From positions 1,496,055-1,560,054 of the forward strand of contig NZ_JQMQ01000005.1 of assembly GCF_000744815.1 (NCBI RefSeq): 64,000 nucleotides of DNA. Reading direction: 5' to 3'. Within the stretch, counting starts at the first letter, position 1. Each line of letters starts with the position of its first letter. The notes beneath the pieces were generated by a model. That model saw only the letters and a list, made by a program, of their open reading frames with translations, did not search any database and had not been told where the DNA came from. The stretch comes from Phaeacidiphilus oryzae TH49. GTDB taxonomy: Bacteria; Actinomycetota; Actinomycetes; Streptomycetales; Streptomycetaceae. The translations under genes were made by a program, and so were the position numbers. This document shows positions 1-8,112 of the stretch, one piece after another.

Positions 1-333
1 AACCGCCTGTGGGGCACCGGCCACGTCGTCGAGTACTTCGACTCCACCGGCGAACAGGCCGGCCGAGGCCGGTACCTCTCGATCGGCGCCGGGCACTACA
101 CCTCGGACGTCGCCAGGATCACCATCAGCTACGGCGAGAGCCCGAAGGAGCACCCGGCGGTCATGGCGGGCGGCGCGTTCTTCTACACCGCGGCCTTCTC
201 CACCGGCGGCACCCCCGCGTCCAAACTCCCCTTCTCCGCGGCGGCCGACCCGTACGTCCACGCCTACAACAGCGCCGGCAAGGAGATCTACAACCAGAAG
301 CAGGATCCGCGGTTCACCGCCGCCCACAAGTAA
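1..333 (+). CDS. C-terminal 110 residues of an unrecognised protein (5' end outside window)
   Basis: An open frame runs in from the left edge (first codon AAC) to TAA at 331-333. The fragment reads NRLWGTGHVVEYFDSTGEQ at its start and PRFTAAHK at its end. It is rich in Gly, Tyr, Ser and Thr and has no obvious membrane segment, which would fit a soluble or exported beta-rich domain, but I do not recognise the family. Codon use is strongly GC3-biased, so it is coding. The following 100 bp hold a C-rich hexamer repeat and then the ribosome site of the next gene, so the two may be separately expressed. Confidence 0.7.
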   Translation, partial: NRLWGTGHVVEYFDSTGEQAGRGRYLSIGAGHYTSDVARITISYGESPKEHPAVMAGGAFFYTAAFSTGGTPASKLPFSAAADPYVHAYNSAGKEIYNQKQDPRFTAAHK

Positions 334-382
334 GCCGACGGGAACCAGCCTGCAGCCGTCAAGAGATCCGCGCCCGCCCCGG

Positions 383-419
383 CGCCCGCACCCGCACCCG
401 CACCCGCACCCGCACCCGG
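383..419. repeat. Hexanucleotide tandem repeat (CCCGCA)n
   Basis: About five to six copies of CCCGCA lie in tandem between the upstream stop codon and the ribosome site of the LCP-family gene. A low-complexity tract of this kind is prone to slippage. No function can be assigned from sequence. Confidence 0.75.
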
Positions 420-436
420 TTCAGGAGAATTCAGGT

Positions 437-2185
437 ATGTCAGGTGATTGGCATGCATTCAGCGACACCTCTGATTCGTCCTGGCGTCCCGGGCAGCAGC
501 CCCCTCAGCGATACCCGCAACCACCGCACTACTGCGCGCGGCCTTCTCCTGGCGGCTGGCCGGCACAGCAGGCATCCCCGGAGAAGTACGGGCAGCAGGC
601 CTCACCCCCGCAGTGGCCTCAATGCGTTCCACTGCGGCGGCGGCCAGGCCCGCAGCAGCATGGTTCGCGGAAGCCGGGGTCGGCGGACGACACGTCCGCG
701 GCATTCCCGGCAGCCACGTCGGACCCGGAACATCCCCCCATACCCTCGGCCGGTTCCGGTTCCGGATCCGGTGCTGGCGCCGGCGCGGAAGCGGGTGCCG
801 GCGCCCGGCCGGGGCGGGCGGCCATGCGCAGGGCGGCCCGCGGGCGAAGGCGGAAGCCGCTGAGGACCGTTGCCTGGTCGGTGCTCTGGGTGCTCCTCGG
901 GACCGCGCTCGTAGGGGGTGGCACCGTCGTCTACGGGTACGAGTCGCTCAACAGCAAGCTGCACGGCTCCCCCCTCCACGCGGCGGGCGACGACTCCGCC
1001 GACTCCCCCAAGGAGGTCGTCGACCGCTTCGGCCGCTCGCCGATCAACATCCTGGTGATGGGCTCAGACGGTCGGATCACCAAGTCGGACTGCACATACG
1101 GGGGCGCCACCTGCGGTACCGCGGGTGGTCAGCGCGCCGACGTGGAGATGGTTCTGCACGTCTCCGCCGACCGCTCCAACGCCACGGTGATGAGCATCCC
1201 GCGCGACCTGTACGTGGCACTGCCCACCTGCGCGGGCGGCGCCACAAACAAGATCAACAGTGCGTTGCTCCACAAGCCCGGCTGCCAGGTCGACGCGGTG
1301 GAGAAGCTGACCGGCATCCCGATCGACCACTTCATCGAGGTGGACTTCAGCGGGGTCGTCGCGGTCTCCAACGCCATCGGCGGCGTCCCGGTCTGCGTCA
1401 GCAGGGACGTCTACGACCGCAACTCCGGCCTGAAGCTCAGCAAGGGGAAGCACAGGCTCAAAGGCCAGGCCGCTCTCGAGTTCGTGCGCACCCGCGACGC
1501 CTTCAACGACGGCTCCGACGTCGACCGAACCGACACCCAGCACGCCTTCCTCTCCGCCGCCCTCAACCAGCTGGAGGACTCCGGAACCCTGTCGAGCCCG
1601 GCCAAAATCATCTCGCTCGCCGGCTCGGTCCTCGGCTCGCTCACCGTGGACGACGGCATCAAGAGCGTCCAGAACCTCGGCAGCCTGGCCTCGGACCTCC
1701 ACAAGGTGCCAAGCAAGCGGATCATGTTCGTCACCATGCAGACCAGCATGGATGCCGAGGGCAACCTGGTCGAGTCAGCACGTGCCCCGGCCCTCTTCCA
1801 CGCCATCGCCCACGACGAGCCCGTCTCGACGCTCCCGGTGGCGCCGTCCGCCTCCGCCGCCTCGGCGCCCCCCAAGGCTTCGGCGGCCTCCGGTGCCTCG
1901 GCCGGCGGGGACAAGGCGAACACCCAGGCCCTCGACGGCGCCCACCACCAGACGGCCGCCACGACCAAGGGCTGCGCCGAGGCCTCCGTGGGCAACGTCG
2001 AGAATGTCCCGGTCGGCCTGAACATGCAGTACACCGCAGCGGGCCGACAGGCCGTCAACACCCCCGAGCCGGGGACGGACCACCACGAGATGTACTGCGG
2101 CACCGGCCCCGGCGGAACCGACTGCTACGCCACCCCGGACGCGGCCTACGCCCTGTTCCCCGAGGTCAAGGACTCGGCGCCGTAG
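437..2185 (+). CDS. LytR-CpsA-Psr (LCP) family cell-wall glycopolymer transferase
   Basis: LCP proteins attach wall teichoic acid, arabinogalactan or capsule-type polymers to peptidoglycan from polyprenyl-phosphate donors, acting outside the membrane. The 582-residue product has a Pro/Gln/Gly-rich cytoplasmic N-terminus (about 1-140), a basic stretch, one membrane helix (about 143-167, WSVLWVLLGTALVGGG), then the LCP domain (about 200-370). That domain contains NILVMGSDGR, RADVEMVLHV, MSIPRDLYV with the conserved Arg, and EFVRTRDAFNDGSDVDRTDTQ. The C-terminus (about 430-582) is Ala/Ser-rich and ends in a Cys-containing segment I do not recognise. ATG 437 is preceded by AGGAG about 10 nt upstream. 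The family assignment is firm; the polymer handled is unknown. Confidence 0.9.
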   Translation: MSGDWHAFSDTSDSSWRPGQQPPQRYPQPPHYCARPSPGGWPAQQASPEKYGQQASPPQWPQCVPLRRRPGPQQHGSRKPGSADDTSAAFPAATSDPEHPPIPSAGSGSGSGAGAGAEAGAGARPGRAAMRRAARGRRRKPLRTVAWSVLWVLLGTALVGGGTVVYGYESLNSKLHGSPLHAAGDDSADSPKEVVDRFGRSPINILVMGSDGRITKSDCTYGGATCGTAGGQRADVEMVLHVSADRSNATVMSIPRDLYVALPTCAGGATNKINSALLHKPGCQVDAVEKLTGIPIDHFIEVDFSGVVAVSNAIGGVPVCVSRDVYDRNSGLKLSKGKHRLKGQAALEFVRTRDAFNDGSDVDRTDTQHAFLSAALNQLEDSGTLSSPAKIISLAGSVLGSLTVDDGIKSVQNLGSLASDLHKVPSKRIMFVTMQTSMDAEGNLVESARAPALFHAIAHDEPVSTLPVAPSASAASAPPKASAASGASAGGDKANTQALDGAHHQTAATTKGCAEASVGNVENVPVGLNMQYTAAGRQAVNTPEPGTDHHEMYCGTGPGGTDCYATPDAAYALFPEVKDSAP

Positions 2186-2441
2186 CGCACGAGGGCACGG
2201 CCGGGCCGGCGAAGCATCAGCTCCAGGCTCTGGCAGATGGGGCGTCAGCCGACGTTCCGCGCTCTCAAGTCCCTGTCTGCTGACGACCTGTGCCGGGCTG
2301 GTCGGGTGGGCTGAGTCGGCCCAGGAGCCGCCGCAGTTCGGCGAGATCGTCCGTGGGCATATCGCGAAGCGCCGGGGGCGGCCGAGCGATGACGCCCCAC
2401 GGGGCCTCGCTTACCGCACGGGGACGAGCAATGCTCGGCTG

Positions 2442-3101
2442 TCAGCCACTGGCCCCCGCGCCGATCGCGTCGTCGATCAGTGTCACTGCGAGGTGGCGGG
2501 CGTCCTCGAACGGATACGGGTCGTTGAGAGATGTGGCGAGGGCGCGCGCGCCTTCGAAGAGGACGGCGAGCCGGCGGCCGAGGCGCTCGGGGTCATCGGC
2601 GCCGGCGGCCTCCGCCGTGGCGATGAGGTTCGCCGTCAGCTCCCGCTTGTGGCGCTCGACGAAGGCGGCGGCGTCCGGCATGGCCCCCGCCGCCTCGACC
2701 GCCGTGTTGTGGAACGGGCACCCTCTCACCACTGACCCCGCCGCAGCGTCTCCGGCGGGTGCGCCGGATTCGGCGGGTTCGGCGGGTTCGGCAGGTTCGG
2801 CGAAGAGCGCGATCAGGCGGTCGCGCGGGTCGAGGTCGCCCCGCGTGAGGACGGTCTCGATCTCGGCCGGCCCGTTCGGATCGGACTCCAAGCGCGCCAG
2901 ATAGGCGCCGACGAGGGCCTCCTTGCTCGGGAAGTGCTGGTAAAGGGTGCGCATGGAGACCTGTGCGACCTCGGTGACCTTCGCGACGCCGGTCGCATGG
3001 ATGCCGTCGCGGGCGAAGAGCTCGACGGTCGCCTTCAGGATGCGCTCTCGCGCACCGCGCCCACCTCGCTTCTTCGGCACGGTCTCTGGTGTCGTGGCCA
3101 T
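2442..3101 (-). CDS. TetR-family transcriptional regulator
   Basis: The 219-residue protein has a TetR DNA-binding domain near residues 18-65 (RERILKATVELFARDG, then VSMRTLYQHFPSKEALVGAY). The C-terminal ligand domain is variable and contains a low-complexity AEPAEPAE stretch near 115-125. It is divergent from the DUF302-amidase-CMD operon. The 120-bp space between them carries two strong, mutually inverted copies of a palindrome (3107-3130 and 3151-3173), which is the usual layout for a TetR repressor controlling itself and its neighbour. It is therefore inferred to be the local repressor; its ligand is unknown. Confidence 0.9.
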   Translation of the reverse strand: MATTPETVPKKRGGRGARERILKATVELFARDGIHATGVAKVTEVAQVSMRTLYQHFPSKEALVGAYLARLESDPNGPAEIETVLTRGDLDPRDRLIALFAEPAEPAEPAESGAPAGDAAAGSVVRGCPFHNTAVEAAGAMPDAAAFVERHKRELTANLIATAEAAGADDPERLGRRLAVLFEGARALATSLNDPYPFEDARHLAVTLIDDAIGAGASG

Positions 3102-3106
3102 CCCCC

Positions 3107-3173
3107 AAGTATAGCGCTCGCTGTACTTTGCGGTCGCCCCGCGCTACGCTCAAAGTACAGTGATCGCTTTACT
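3107..3173. promoter_or_regulatory. Paired palindromic operators between TetR gene and DUF302-amidase operon
   Basis: Site one at 3107-3130 contains AGTATAGCGCTCGCTGTACT. Site two at 3151-3173 contains AGTACAGTGATCGCTTTACT. Each is a near-perfect 20-22 bp inverted repeat, and the two sites also match each other in inverted orientation (about 20 of 23 positions), with 20 bp between them. They sit immediately upstream of the TetR start and about 50 bp upstream of the DUF302 gene start. This is inferred to be the binding region of the divergent TetR protein. Confidence 0.8.
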
Positions 3174-3219
3174 AGATCGGCGGTCAGCGACCGTAGTAGT
3201 CCCAAGGAGCAAGCAGGCC

Positions 3220-3762
3220 ATGTCTGACCCCATCGCCCTCTCCGTACCCCACCAAACCGTCCGCTGGTCGATCGACACGGGCAGCTCGTTCGAGGACTTC
3301 CGGAGTCGGTACGAAGCAACGGTCCCCGTTCTGGACCTGCCGCGGCTGAACCGACTGCGCGCCGAGCACGCCGACTGGGACACGGTGCTCAGGGCTGCAG
3401 CCGAGAACGCTCCGCACGGCTTCATGCGGTTCTGGAGCACCGACGTCGGCGCCACGATGCAGCTGGCCGGGGACGGCGGCGACTGCGCCTCCTACCTCAT
3501 GGGCAACCACACCATCGCGGAGAGGATGTATCGCCACGACCCCGCGGTGATGCTGTACGCGCCCCTGCGAACGGCGATCCACCGGGACACGGAGGGAACC
3601 GTCTGGTTCTCGATCGACCAGCCCAGCACCCACTTCTCCACCTTCCACAACCCCGCCATCACCGCTGTCGGGGAAGAGCTGGACCGCAAGGTCCTCCACC
3701 TGCTCCAGGTCCTCGACGTGCCGGTCTCCGACAGCCTGTTCACGAACGGAGTACGCCCATGA
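3220..3762 (+). CDS. DUF302-domain protein
   Basis: The 180-residue soluble protein has a DUF302-type C-terminal half (about 85-165; YLMGNHTIAERMYRHDP, then RTAIHRDTEGTVWFSIDQPS, then VGEELDRKVLHLLQVLDV). DUF302 has no established biochemical activity. I start it at ATG 3220, which has AAGGAG 12 nt upstream, rather than at an upstream ATG at 3160 that falls inside the second operator. Its stop overlaps the amidase start by 4 bp (ATGA), so the two are translationally coupled and probably repressed together by the divergent TetR protein. Confidence 0.85.
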   Translation: MSDPIALSVPHQTVRWSIDTGSSFEDFRSRYEATVPVLDLPRLNRLRAEHADWDTVLRAAAENAPHGFMRFWSTDVGATMQLAGDGGDCASYLMGNHTIAERMYRHDPAVMLYAPLRTAIHRDTEGTVWFSIDQPSTHFSTFHNPAITAVGEELDRKVLHLLQVLDVPVSDSLFTNGVRP

Positions 3763-5228
3763 GTACGCCCATGACACCCACCGACCGCTCGTCCACCGAA
3801 GGCAGTGGCGACTCGCAGCTGACCGAGCTCGGCGTGGCGGCCGCGGCCGCGGCGATCCGCCGCGGTGACATCACCGCGGAGTCGTACGCTTCCGCGCTCC
3901 TCGACCAGGCACGCACGCAGTCCGGGATCCACTCGTTCATCACCGTCGACGAGTCGTCGGTACTCGCTGCCGCCCGCGCTGCGGACAAGGCGCGGGCGGC
4001 GGGAGCAACCGCTCCCCTGCTCGGAGTCCCATTGGGCGTCAAGGACAGCTACCAGACCCAGGACCTGCCGACGTCCCTCGGGCTCGGCTCACTCAGAGAC
4101 TTCGTCCCCACCACCGACGCCGAGATCGTCACGATCATCAAGGGCGCAGGCGCGACCGTGTTCGGCAAGAACAACCTCGTCGAGATGTCCTATGGCGTCA
4201 CAGGCCACAATGCCGAGTACGGGCAGGTACTGAACCCCTACAGCCACGACCGTCTTTCCGGCGGATCCTCCAGTGGTTCGGCCGCCTCTGTGGCTGCGCG
4301 GATCGTCCCGGCGTCCTTCGGCGGTGACACCGTGGGTTCCATCCGGATCCCGGCGGCCCTCAACGGCGTCGTCGGATACAAGCCGACGACGGGCAGATGG
4401 CCGCGCGGCGGCGTCGCGCCGATCTCCCACACCCTCGACACGACGGGCCTCCTCGCCCGCCACGTCGAAGACGCACTCCTCATCGACGCCATCGTGACCG
4501 GTGGAGTCGCTGATCAGCCGGCGACGCGGAAGGACCTGAGGGGAGCACGGTTCGCCTACGCCCCCAAGCACTACCTCGCCCTCGTGGATCCGGAGGTCGA
4601 GCGACGGTTCCACGAAACAGTGGCCCGCTTGCGGGAAGCAGGCGCCGAAGTGGTCGAAATCGACCTCGGCGACGACTTCACCGCACTGGCGGATCGCACC
4701 GCCTGGAACCTCTTCCTTCGCGACACCTACCGAGCCGTTTCCGCGTTCCTCCGGGAGAACGACTATCCGGTGTCCGCCGACGACGTCCATCGCCGGCTCA
4801 AGCCACAACTGCAGGAGGTGTGGAGTGCGGTCGTGGTCCCCGGCAGCCCTGGCTACCTCTCCGACGAGGATTACGCGACCACCCTCGGCACCGACCGCCC
4901 GGCGCTGCAACGCCGCTTCGCCCAGGTCTTCGCACGCGACGGCATCGACGCGCTGATCTTCCCGACGACGCCCGCGCCGGCCCCACGGATCGCCGACCAG
5001 TGGGAGTTCACCGTCGCGGGCCAGAAGGTGGAGCACCTGTTCCTCGCGAAGAACACCGTTCCAGCCAGCGGCGCCGGTCTCCCCGGAATCAGCCTGCCCG
5101 CCGGACTGACCCGGGCCGGCCTGCCGATCGGAATCGAACTCGATGGGCCCCGGAACCACGATCGGGAGCTCCTGGCATTGGCCCGGCAGGTCGAGCGCGT
5201 CCTGGTGCCCGTGCCGTCCCCCGTCTGA
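3759..5228 (+). CDS. Amidase-signature family amidohydrolase
   Basis: The 489-residue cytoplasmic enzyme of the amidase-signature family hydrolyses carboxamides. The Ser-cisSer-Lys triad can be seen: Lys in GVPLGVKDSYQ (about residue 94), and the serines in the Gly/Ser-rich signature GGSSSGSAASVAARIVPASF with the downstream GGDTVGSIRIPA. A C-terminal segment PTTPAPAPRI followed by LPGISLPAG is also typical. The gene is coupled by ATGA overlap to the DUF302 gene and is followed by a carboxymuconolactone-decarboxylase-like gene, suggesting a small catabolic or detoxifying operon under TetR control. The substrate cannot be predicted. Confidence 0.92.
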   Translation: MSTPMTPTDRSSTEGSGDSQLTELGVAAAAAAIRRGDITAESYASALLDQARTQSGIHSFITVDESSVLAAARAADKARAAGATAPLLGVPLGVKDSYQTQDLPTSLGLGSLRDFVPTTDAEIVTIIKGAGATVFGKNNLVEMSYGVTGHNAEYGQVLNPYSHDRLSGGSSSGSAASVAARIVPASFGGDTVGSIRIPAALNGVVGYKPTTGRWPRGGVAPISHTLDTTGLLARHVEDALLIDAIVTGGVADQPATRKDLRGARFAYAPKHYLALVDPEVERRFHETVARLREAGAEVVEIDLGDDFTALADRTAWNLFLRDTYRAVSAFLRENDYPVSADDVHRRLKPQLQEVWSAVVVPGSPGYLSDEDYATTLGTDRPALQRRFAQVFARDGIDALIFPTTPAPAPRIADQWEFTVAGQKVEHLFLAKNTVPASGAGLPGISLPAGLTRAGLPIGIELDGPRNHDRELLALARQVERVLVPVPSPV

Positions 5229-5412
5229 CGGGGACGCAGTCTGCGGTCGTCGGACATCACGCAGCTCCCCCGGAACGGAACGGGATCGAGACCGACGCGG
5301 CCGAATCCTCGCTGCCGCGCAGAGCGACGCCATCCGCGCGGGCCTCGTCGGCGGTACGCAAGGCTTTATGCCAGATTTGGCCCGACCAGACCTGCTCGAT
5401 GGGGAGAGACCG

Positions 5413-5802
5413 ATGGACACCGAACAGAACGACCCCCAGTATGTCGCCGCGCTCGACGAAGCCGAACGCCTGCTCGGCTTCCGCCTTGAGCGCGTGCTCG
5501 GCACGACGGACGCCGAGCCGCCGAACGCCGCGGACTTCAAGCGCATCGCCACCATGCAGGCATTCGGTGCGGCATGGCCACGCACCGAACACCTCGACAC
5601 CCGCACCCGCGCACTCATCTCGGTCACCATCGCGGCCGTGCTGGGAGTGCACGAGCCCCTGCGAGGGCAACTCCGCATCGCCCTGAACAACGGCGTCACG
5701 AAGGAGGAAATCGTCGAGACGTTCATCCAGATCAGCGCTTACGCGGGCGCTGCGCGCGCGTTCGAAGGCTATGGCATCGCGGCGGAGGTCTTCGGCGAGT
5801 AG
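5413..5802 (+). CDS. Carboxymuconolactone decarboxylase (CMD/AhpD-like) family protein
   Basis: The 129-residue all-helical protein matches the CMD family: ALISVTIAAVLGVHEPLRGQ, then ALNNGVTKEEIVETFIQIS, then YAGAARAFEG. The Cys-x-x-Cys of AhpD peroxidases is absent, so it resembles gamma-carboxymuconolactone decarboxylase more than AhpD. I chose ATG 5413 (GGGGAGAG about 6 nt upstream) over an in-frame ATG at 5368 that lacks a ribosome site. It lies 184 bp after the amidase on the same strand and probably belongs to the same TetR-controlled unit. The substrate is unknown. Confidence 0.85.
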   Translation: MDTEQNDPQYVAALDEAERLLGFRLERVLGTTDAEPPNAADFKRIATMQAFGAAWPRTEHLDTRTRALISVTIAAVLGVHEPLRGQLRIALNNGVTKEEIVETFIQISAYAGAARAFEGYGIAAEVFGE

Positions 5803-5934
5803 TTGTTCGTGGTTCGTGGTTCGTGGTTCGTTCTTCGTTGCTCGCGCCGGGCAGGCCCTTCAGTCCGTCGCATACGACCATGCAGGCTGATCGGCGACAT
5901 GGGCGTCGCAGATCATGGTTCTGTTGACGATCGG

Positions 5935-6234
5935 CTACAGGTCATCCGGCAGCAACCGGAAGGCGCGGTGTCCGGTCAGCGGTGTGACGGCGCGGAAGTC
6001 CCTGCGGTCCAGGGCGAGGACGGCTTCGGTCTCGTAGCGTTCGGCGAGGACCACGTTGACCGCGTCGGCGAGGTTCAGTTCGAGTGCGGCGAAGCGGTCC
6101 TGGACGCAGCGGGCGGCGCGCAGGTTGTCGGCGGTGACGGCGGGGATCGCCACGCCTCCGATGCGCTCCTGGGCGAGCAGCCAGCCGTTCACGGCGTGGG
6201 CGGATCGGCGGTCGACGTTGCGGGTGGTGAGCAC
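5935..6234 (-). pseudogene. PIN-domain (VapC-like) toxin remnant lacking its N-terminus
   Basis: The 99-residue frame shows only the second half of a PIN ribonuclease domain: an acidic helix LNLADAVNVVLAERYE, the strand AVLALDRRDF and the C-terminal FRLLPDDL. The first conserved Asp-containing strand of PIN domains is missing. At its 5' end the frame runs directly into an IS630-type transposase fragment (6235-6391, same strand), so the two look fused by a deletion. A functional toxin is unlikely. No antitoxin gene lies alongside. Confidence 0.6.
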
Positions 6235-6391
6235 GGCGCCGCCGCTCGACCGACCGCACGCTGATCCGCAGGGCCGCGCTGATCTTCGCGTTCGTCCGCA
6301 CGCCCTCGAAGCGCTCCACGGCCTGGAGCCGCAACCGCTCCAGCGTGGTCCTCTCGGCGTCGGTCAGCCTGCCGCCCTACACGTACCTCAC
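6235..6391 (-). pseudogene. IS630-family transposase N-terminal fragment
   Basis: On the minus strand the frame starting at GTG 6391 reads VRYV, then an in-frame TAG, then GGRLTDAERTTLERLRLQAV and FEGVRTNAKISAALRISVRS. This matches the N-terminal helix-turn-helix region of actinobacterial IS630 transposases. The stop codon after four residues and the abrupt end at the PIN fragment show that it is dead. It marks an old insertion plus deletion. The family is recalled by pattern and has not been checked by alignment. Confidence 0.6.
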
Positions 6392-6596
6392 CCCCCACGG
6401 CTAGCGATGTCGACAGCCAATCGTCAGGCGAACGGCGCCGACTTCACTCGATCAAGTCCCGCAGCATGACAGTTACCAACAAAAAGGGCGAACCCGATCA
6501 GTCATTGCCCAGCCCACGTGTCGGAAAGATCGGGGCCGACAGCGCTATAGTCACGGCAGACGACTGCAGATAATCCCGGAGCCTGGGAGCGATGAA

Positions 6597-7160
6597 TTGA
6601 GTAATGGGAACCTGGACTGCCTGATGGACTTCTATCCAACCGGGTTCGGAATCACTTTTGCAAAGGGGACCACCCAGGAAGACCTCCTGACCCGCATGGG
6701 CGGGGACCCTGCATCAGCGCGCATGGCGGGGCTTGACGACGCGGACGACTGGGAACAAGAAGACCTCGATTCTGGCCCCGTACTGCGTTTTGGCGAGAGC
6801 CATGAGTGGTCCTTCGCCCTTGAAAACTACGGATCCCTGAGCCTCTCCATCGCGGGGAAGATTTCGAAAGGCATCAAGATAGTAGCGCTATCCAGACTTG
6901 AGAACGCCATCTCCCGTATGGTTCACGCGGTCGATCAACAGGTATTGCTGGACGTCGATGTTTCAATGCTGTCGGCTCTGGCCGCACCGCCCGAGGGGGG
7001 CTTGCTGTCCGAAATAATTGACTACTCGAACAGCACCTCTCCCGGCCTGGGCTATATGACCGCCCGTGAGATGTTGCGCTTCGCTCACAAGAGATTCGGC
7101 TTGGAGGTCGAGCGGGACTTGATCGCCGGCGAGCTTCTCAGTTGTCGGATCGATCTTTGA
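6597..7160 (+). CDS. DUF6461-type protein of unknown function
   Basis: The 187-residue acidic soluble protein begins SNGNLDCLMDFYPTGFGITF. The pattern (GITFAKGTTQEDLLTRMG, then a WSFALENYG strand, then GIKIVALSRLENAI) resembles the DUF6461 family common in streptomycetes. The function is unknown; such proteins are often lone cargo and some resemble immunity proteins, which is speculation here. The frame opens at TTG 6597 with GGGAG about 8 nt before it; an ATG at 6624 is the alternative start. GC content is visibly lower than in the flanking genes, suggesting acquisition. It stands between the IS630/PIN scar and a convergent TetR gene. Confidence 0.7.
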   Translation: MSNGNLDCLMDFYPTGFGITFAKGTTQEDLLTRMGGDPASARMAGLDDADDWEQEDLDSGPVLRFGESHEWSFALENYGSLSLSIAGKISKGIKIVALSRLENAISRMVHAVDQQVLLDVDVSMLSALAAPPEGGLLSEIIDYSNSTSPGLGYMTAREMLRFAHKRFGLEVERDLIAGELLSCRIDL

Positions 7161-7353
7161 CGGTCGGGCGCCGTCGCGGCAGGGGCCGTGTGGCCCCGCT
7201 CAGACGGCGGTACCGGCCTAGGACTCCGGTCGTAGAGCGCGATCTGACGTGGCGTCACCTATGGTGCCTCGGCCGACGGGCACGATGGCGGCGGGTGCAC
7301 CGGCATGCTCCGGAGCCAGTGTTTATCCAGCGGCTGCCCAGCGGGGGTCGGCT

Positions 7354-8010
7354 TCACGGCCGGGTGCGTTGCTCGGCGGCGTCGAACGCGGGCGCGAGCG
7401 GGGCCAGGGCCGCGCGGAGCTGGTCAGGCAGTAAGCCGGAGGGCACGATGAGTCCTCCGGCGCCGAAATCCTCGGCGGCCCCTGCGCTCCCGGCCGGCCG
7501 GAGCCAGCCTTCCAGCGCGATGCGCACCGCAGCGGCCACGCTTGCCGCGAGAACGCGGGCCGTGTGCGCCCCGGTGTCACCCAGACGTTCGGCGATCACC
7601 GCCGTGAGCGAGGGCTCGATGTCGGCGGTGGCGTCGAGGAAGGCGTCGCGCAGCGCGGTCCGGGTGGTGATCAGCAGCAGCGCCTGCTGTTCGCGTTCTC
7701 CGGTGTTCGTGTACTGCTCGACCACCGCGTCGGTGACGGCGTCGGCCAGGCGCACACCTGCGGGCCGAGCCGTGACTGCCGCCGCGATCCGCGCCTCCCG
7801 GTCCGCGGTGACAGCGGAGACGATCGCCTGCTCGCGGCTGGCGAAGTAGTTGTTGTAGGTGCGCGGCGAGACCCCGGCCGCCTCGGCGATGTCCTCGACC
7901 CGTACCTGGTCCGGTCCGCGCTCCACCGCCAGGCGCAGGGCCGCCTCGCGTAGCGCCTCGCGGGTGGCCCGCTTCTTCCGCTCCCGCAGTCCTGGTGGTG
8001 GTGTCGTCAC
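7354..8010 (-). CDS. TetR-family transcriptional regulator
   Basis: The 218-residue protein has an N-terminal TetR HTH (RERKKRATREALREAALRLA, then VEDIAEAAGVSPRTYNNYFA) and a C-terminal domain of the type common in actinobacterial TetR proteins (WLRPAG near 175). The start is GTG 8010. It is divergent from the TIM-barrel gene at 8113, and the 102-bp gap carries two palindromic sites (8035-8062). It therefore probably represses itself and the neighbour. The ligand is unknown. Confidence 0.88.
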   Translation of the reverse strand: MTTPPPGLRERKKRATREALREAALRLAVERGPDQVRVEDIAEAAGVSPRTYNNYFASREQAIVSAVTADREARIAAAVTARPAGVRLADAVTDAVVEQYTNTGEREQQALLLITTRTALRDAFLDATADIEPSLTAVIAERLGDTGAHTARVLAASVAAAVRIALEGWLRPAGSAGAAEDFGAGGLIVPSGLLPDQLRAALAPLAPAFDAAEQRTRP

Positions 8011-8034
8011 GGCACTCAGCGTTCCACACAGGAC

Positions 8035-8062
8035 TGCGTGCACGCAAACTTGCGCGCACGCA
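8035..8062. promoter_or_regulatory. Double operator (direct repeat of a 12-bp palindrome)
   Basis: A perfect 12-bp palindrome TGCGTGCACGCA at 8035-8046 is followed after AAACT by the near copy TGCGCGCACGCA at 8051-8062, a 16-bp centre-to-centre repeat. It lies in the short gap between a TetR gene and the gene it faces, so it is the inferred TetR binding region. Confidence 0.75.
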
Positions 8063-8112
8063 TTTTTCCTGCCAGCCTCGACCCCACCGAGACCGACAGA
8101 GGGGACGTCACC

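Noticed and set aside
2290-2904. Plus-strand Ser/Arg-rich frame opposite the first TetR gene
   Set aside because: It is antisense to a clear TetR protein and has no recognisable motif.
4089-5726. Long minus-strand frame across the amidase and CMD genes
   Set aside because: The amidase signature and catalytic residues are on the plus strand; no family pattern exists on the minus strand.
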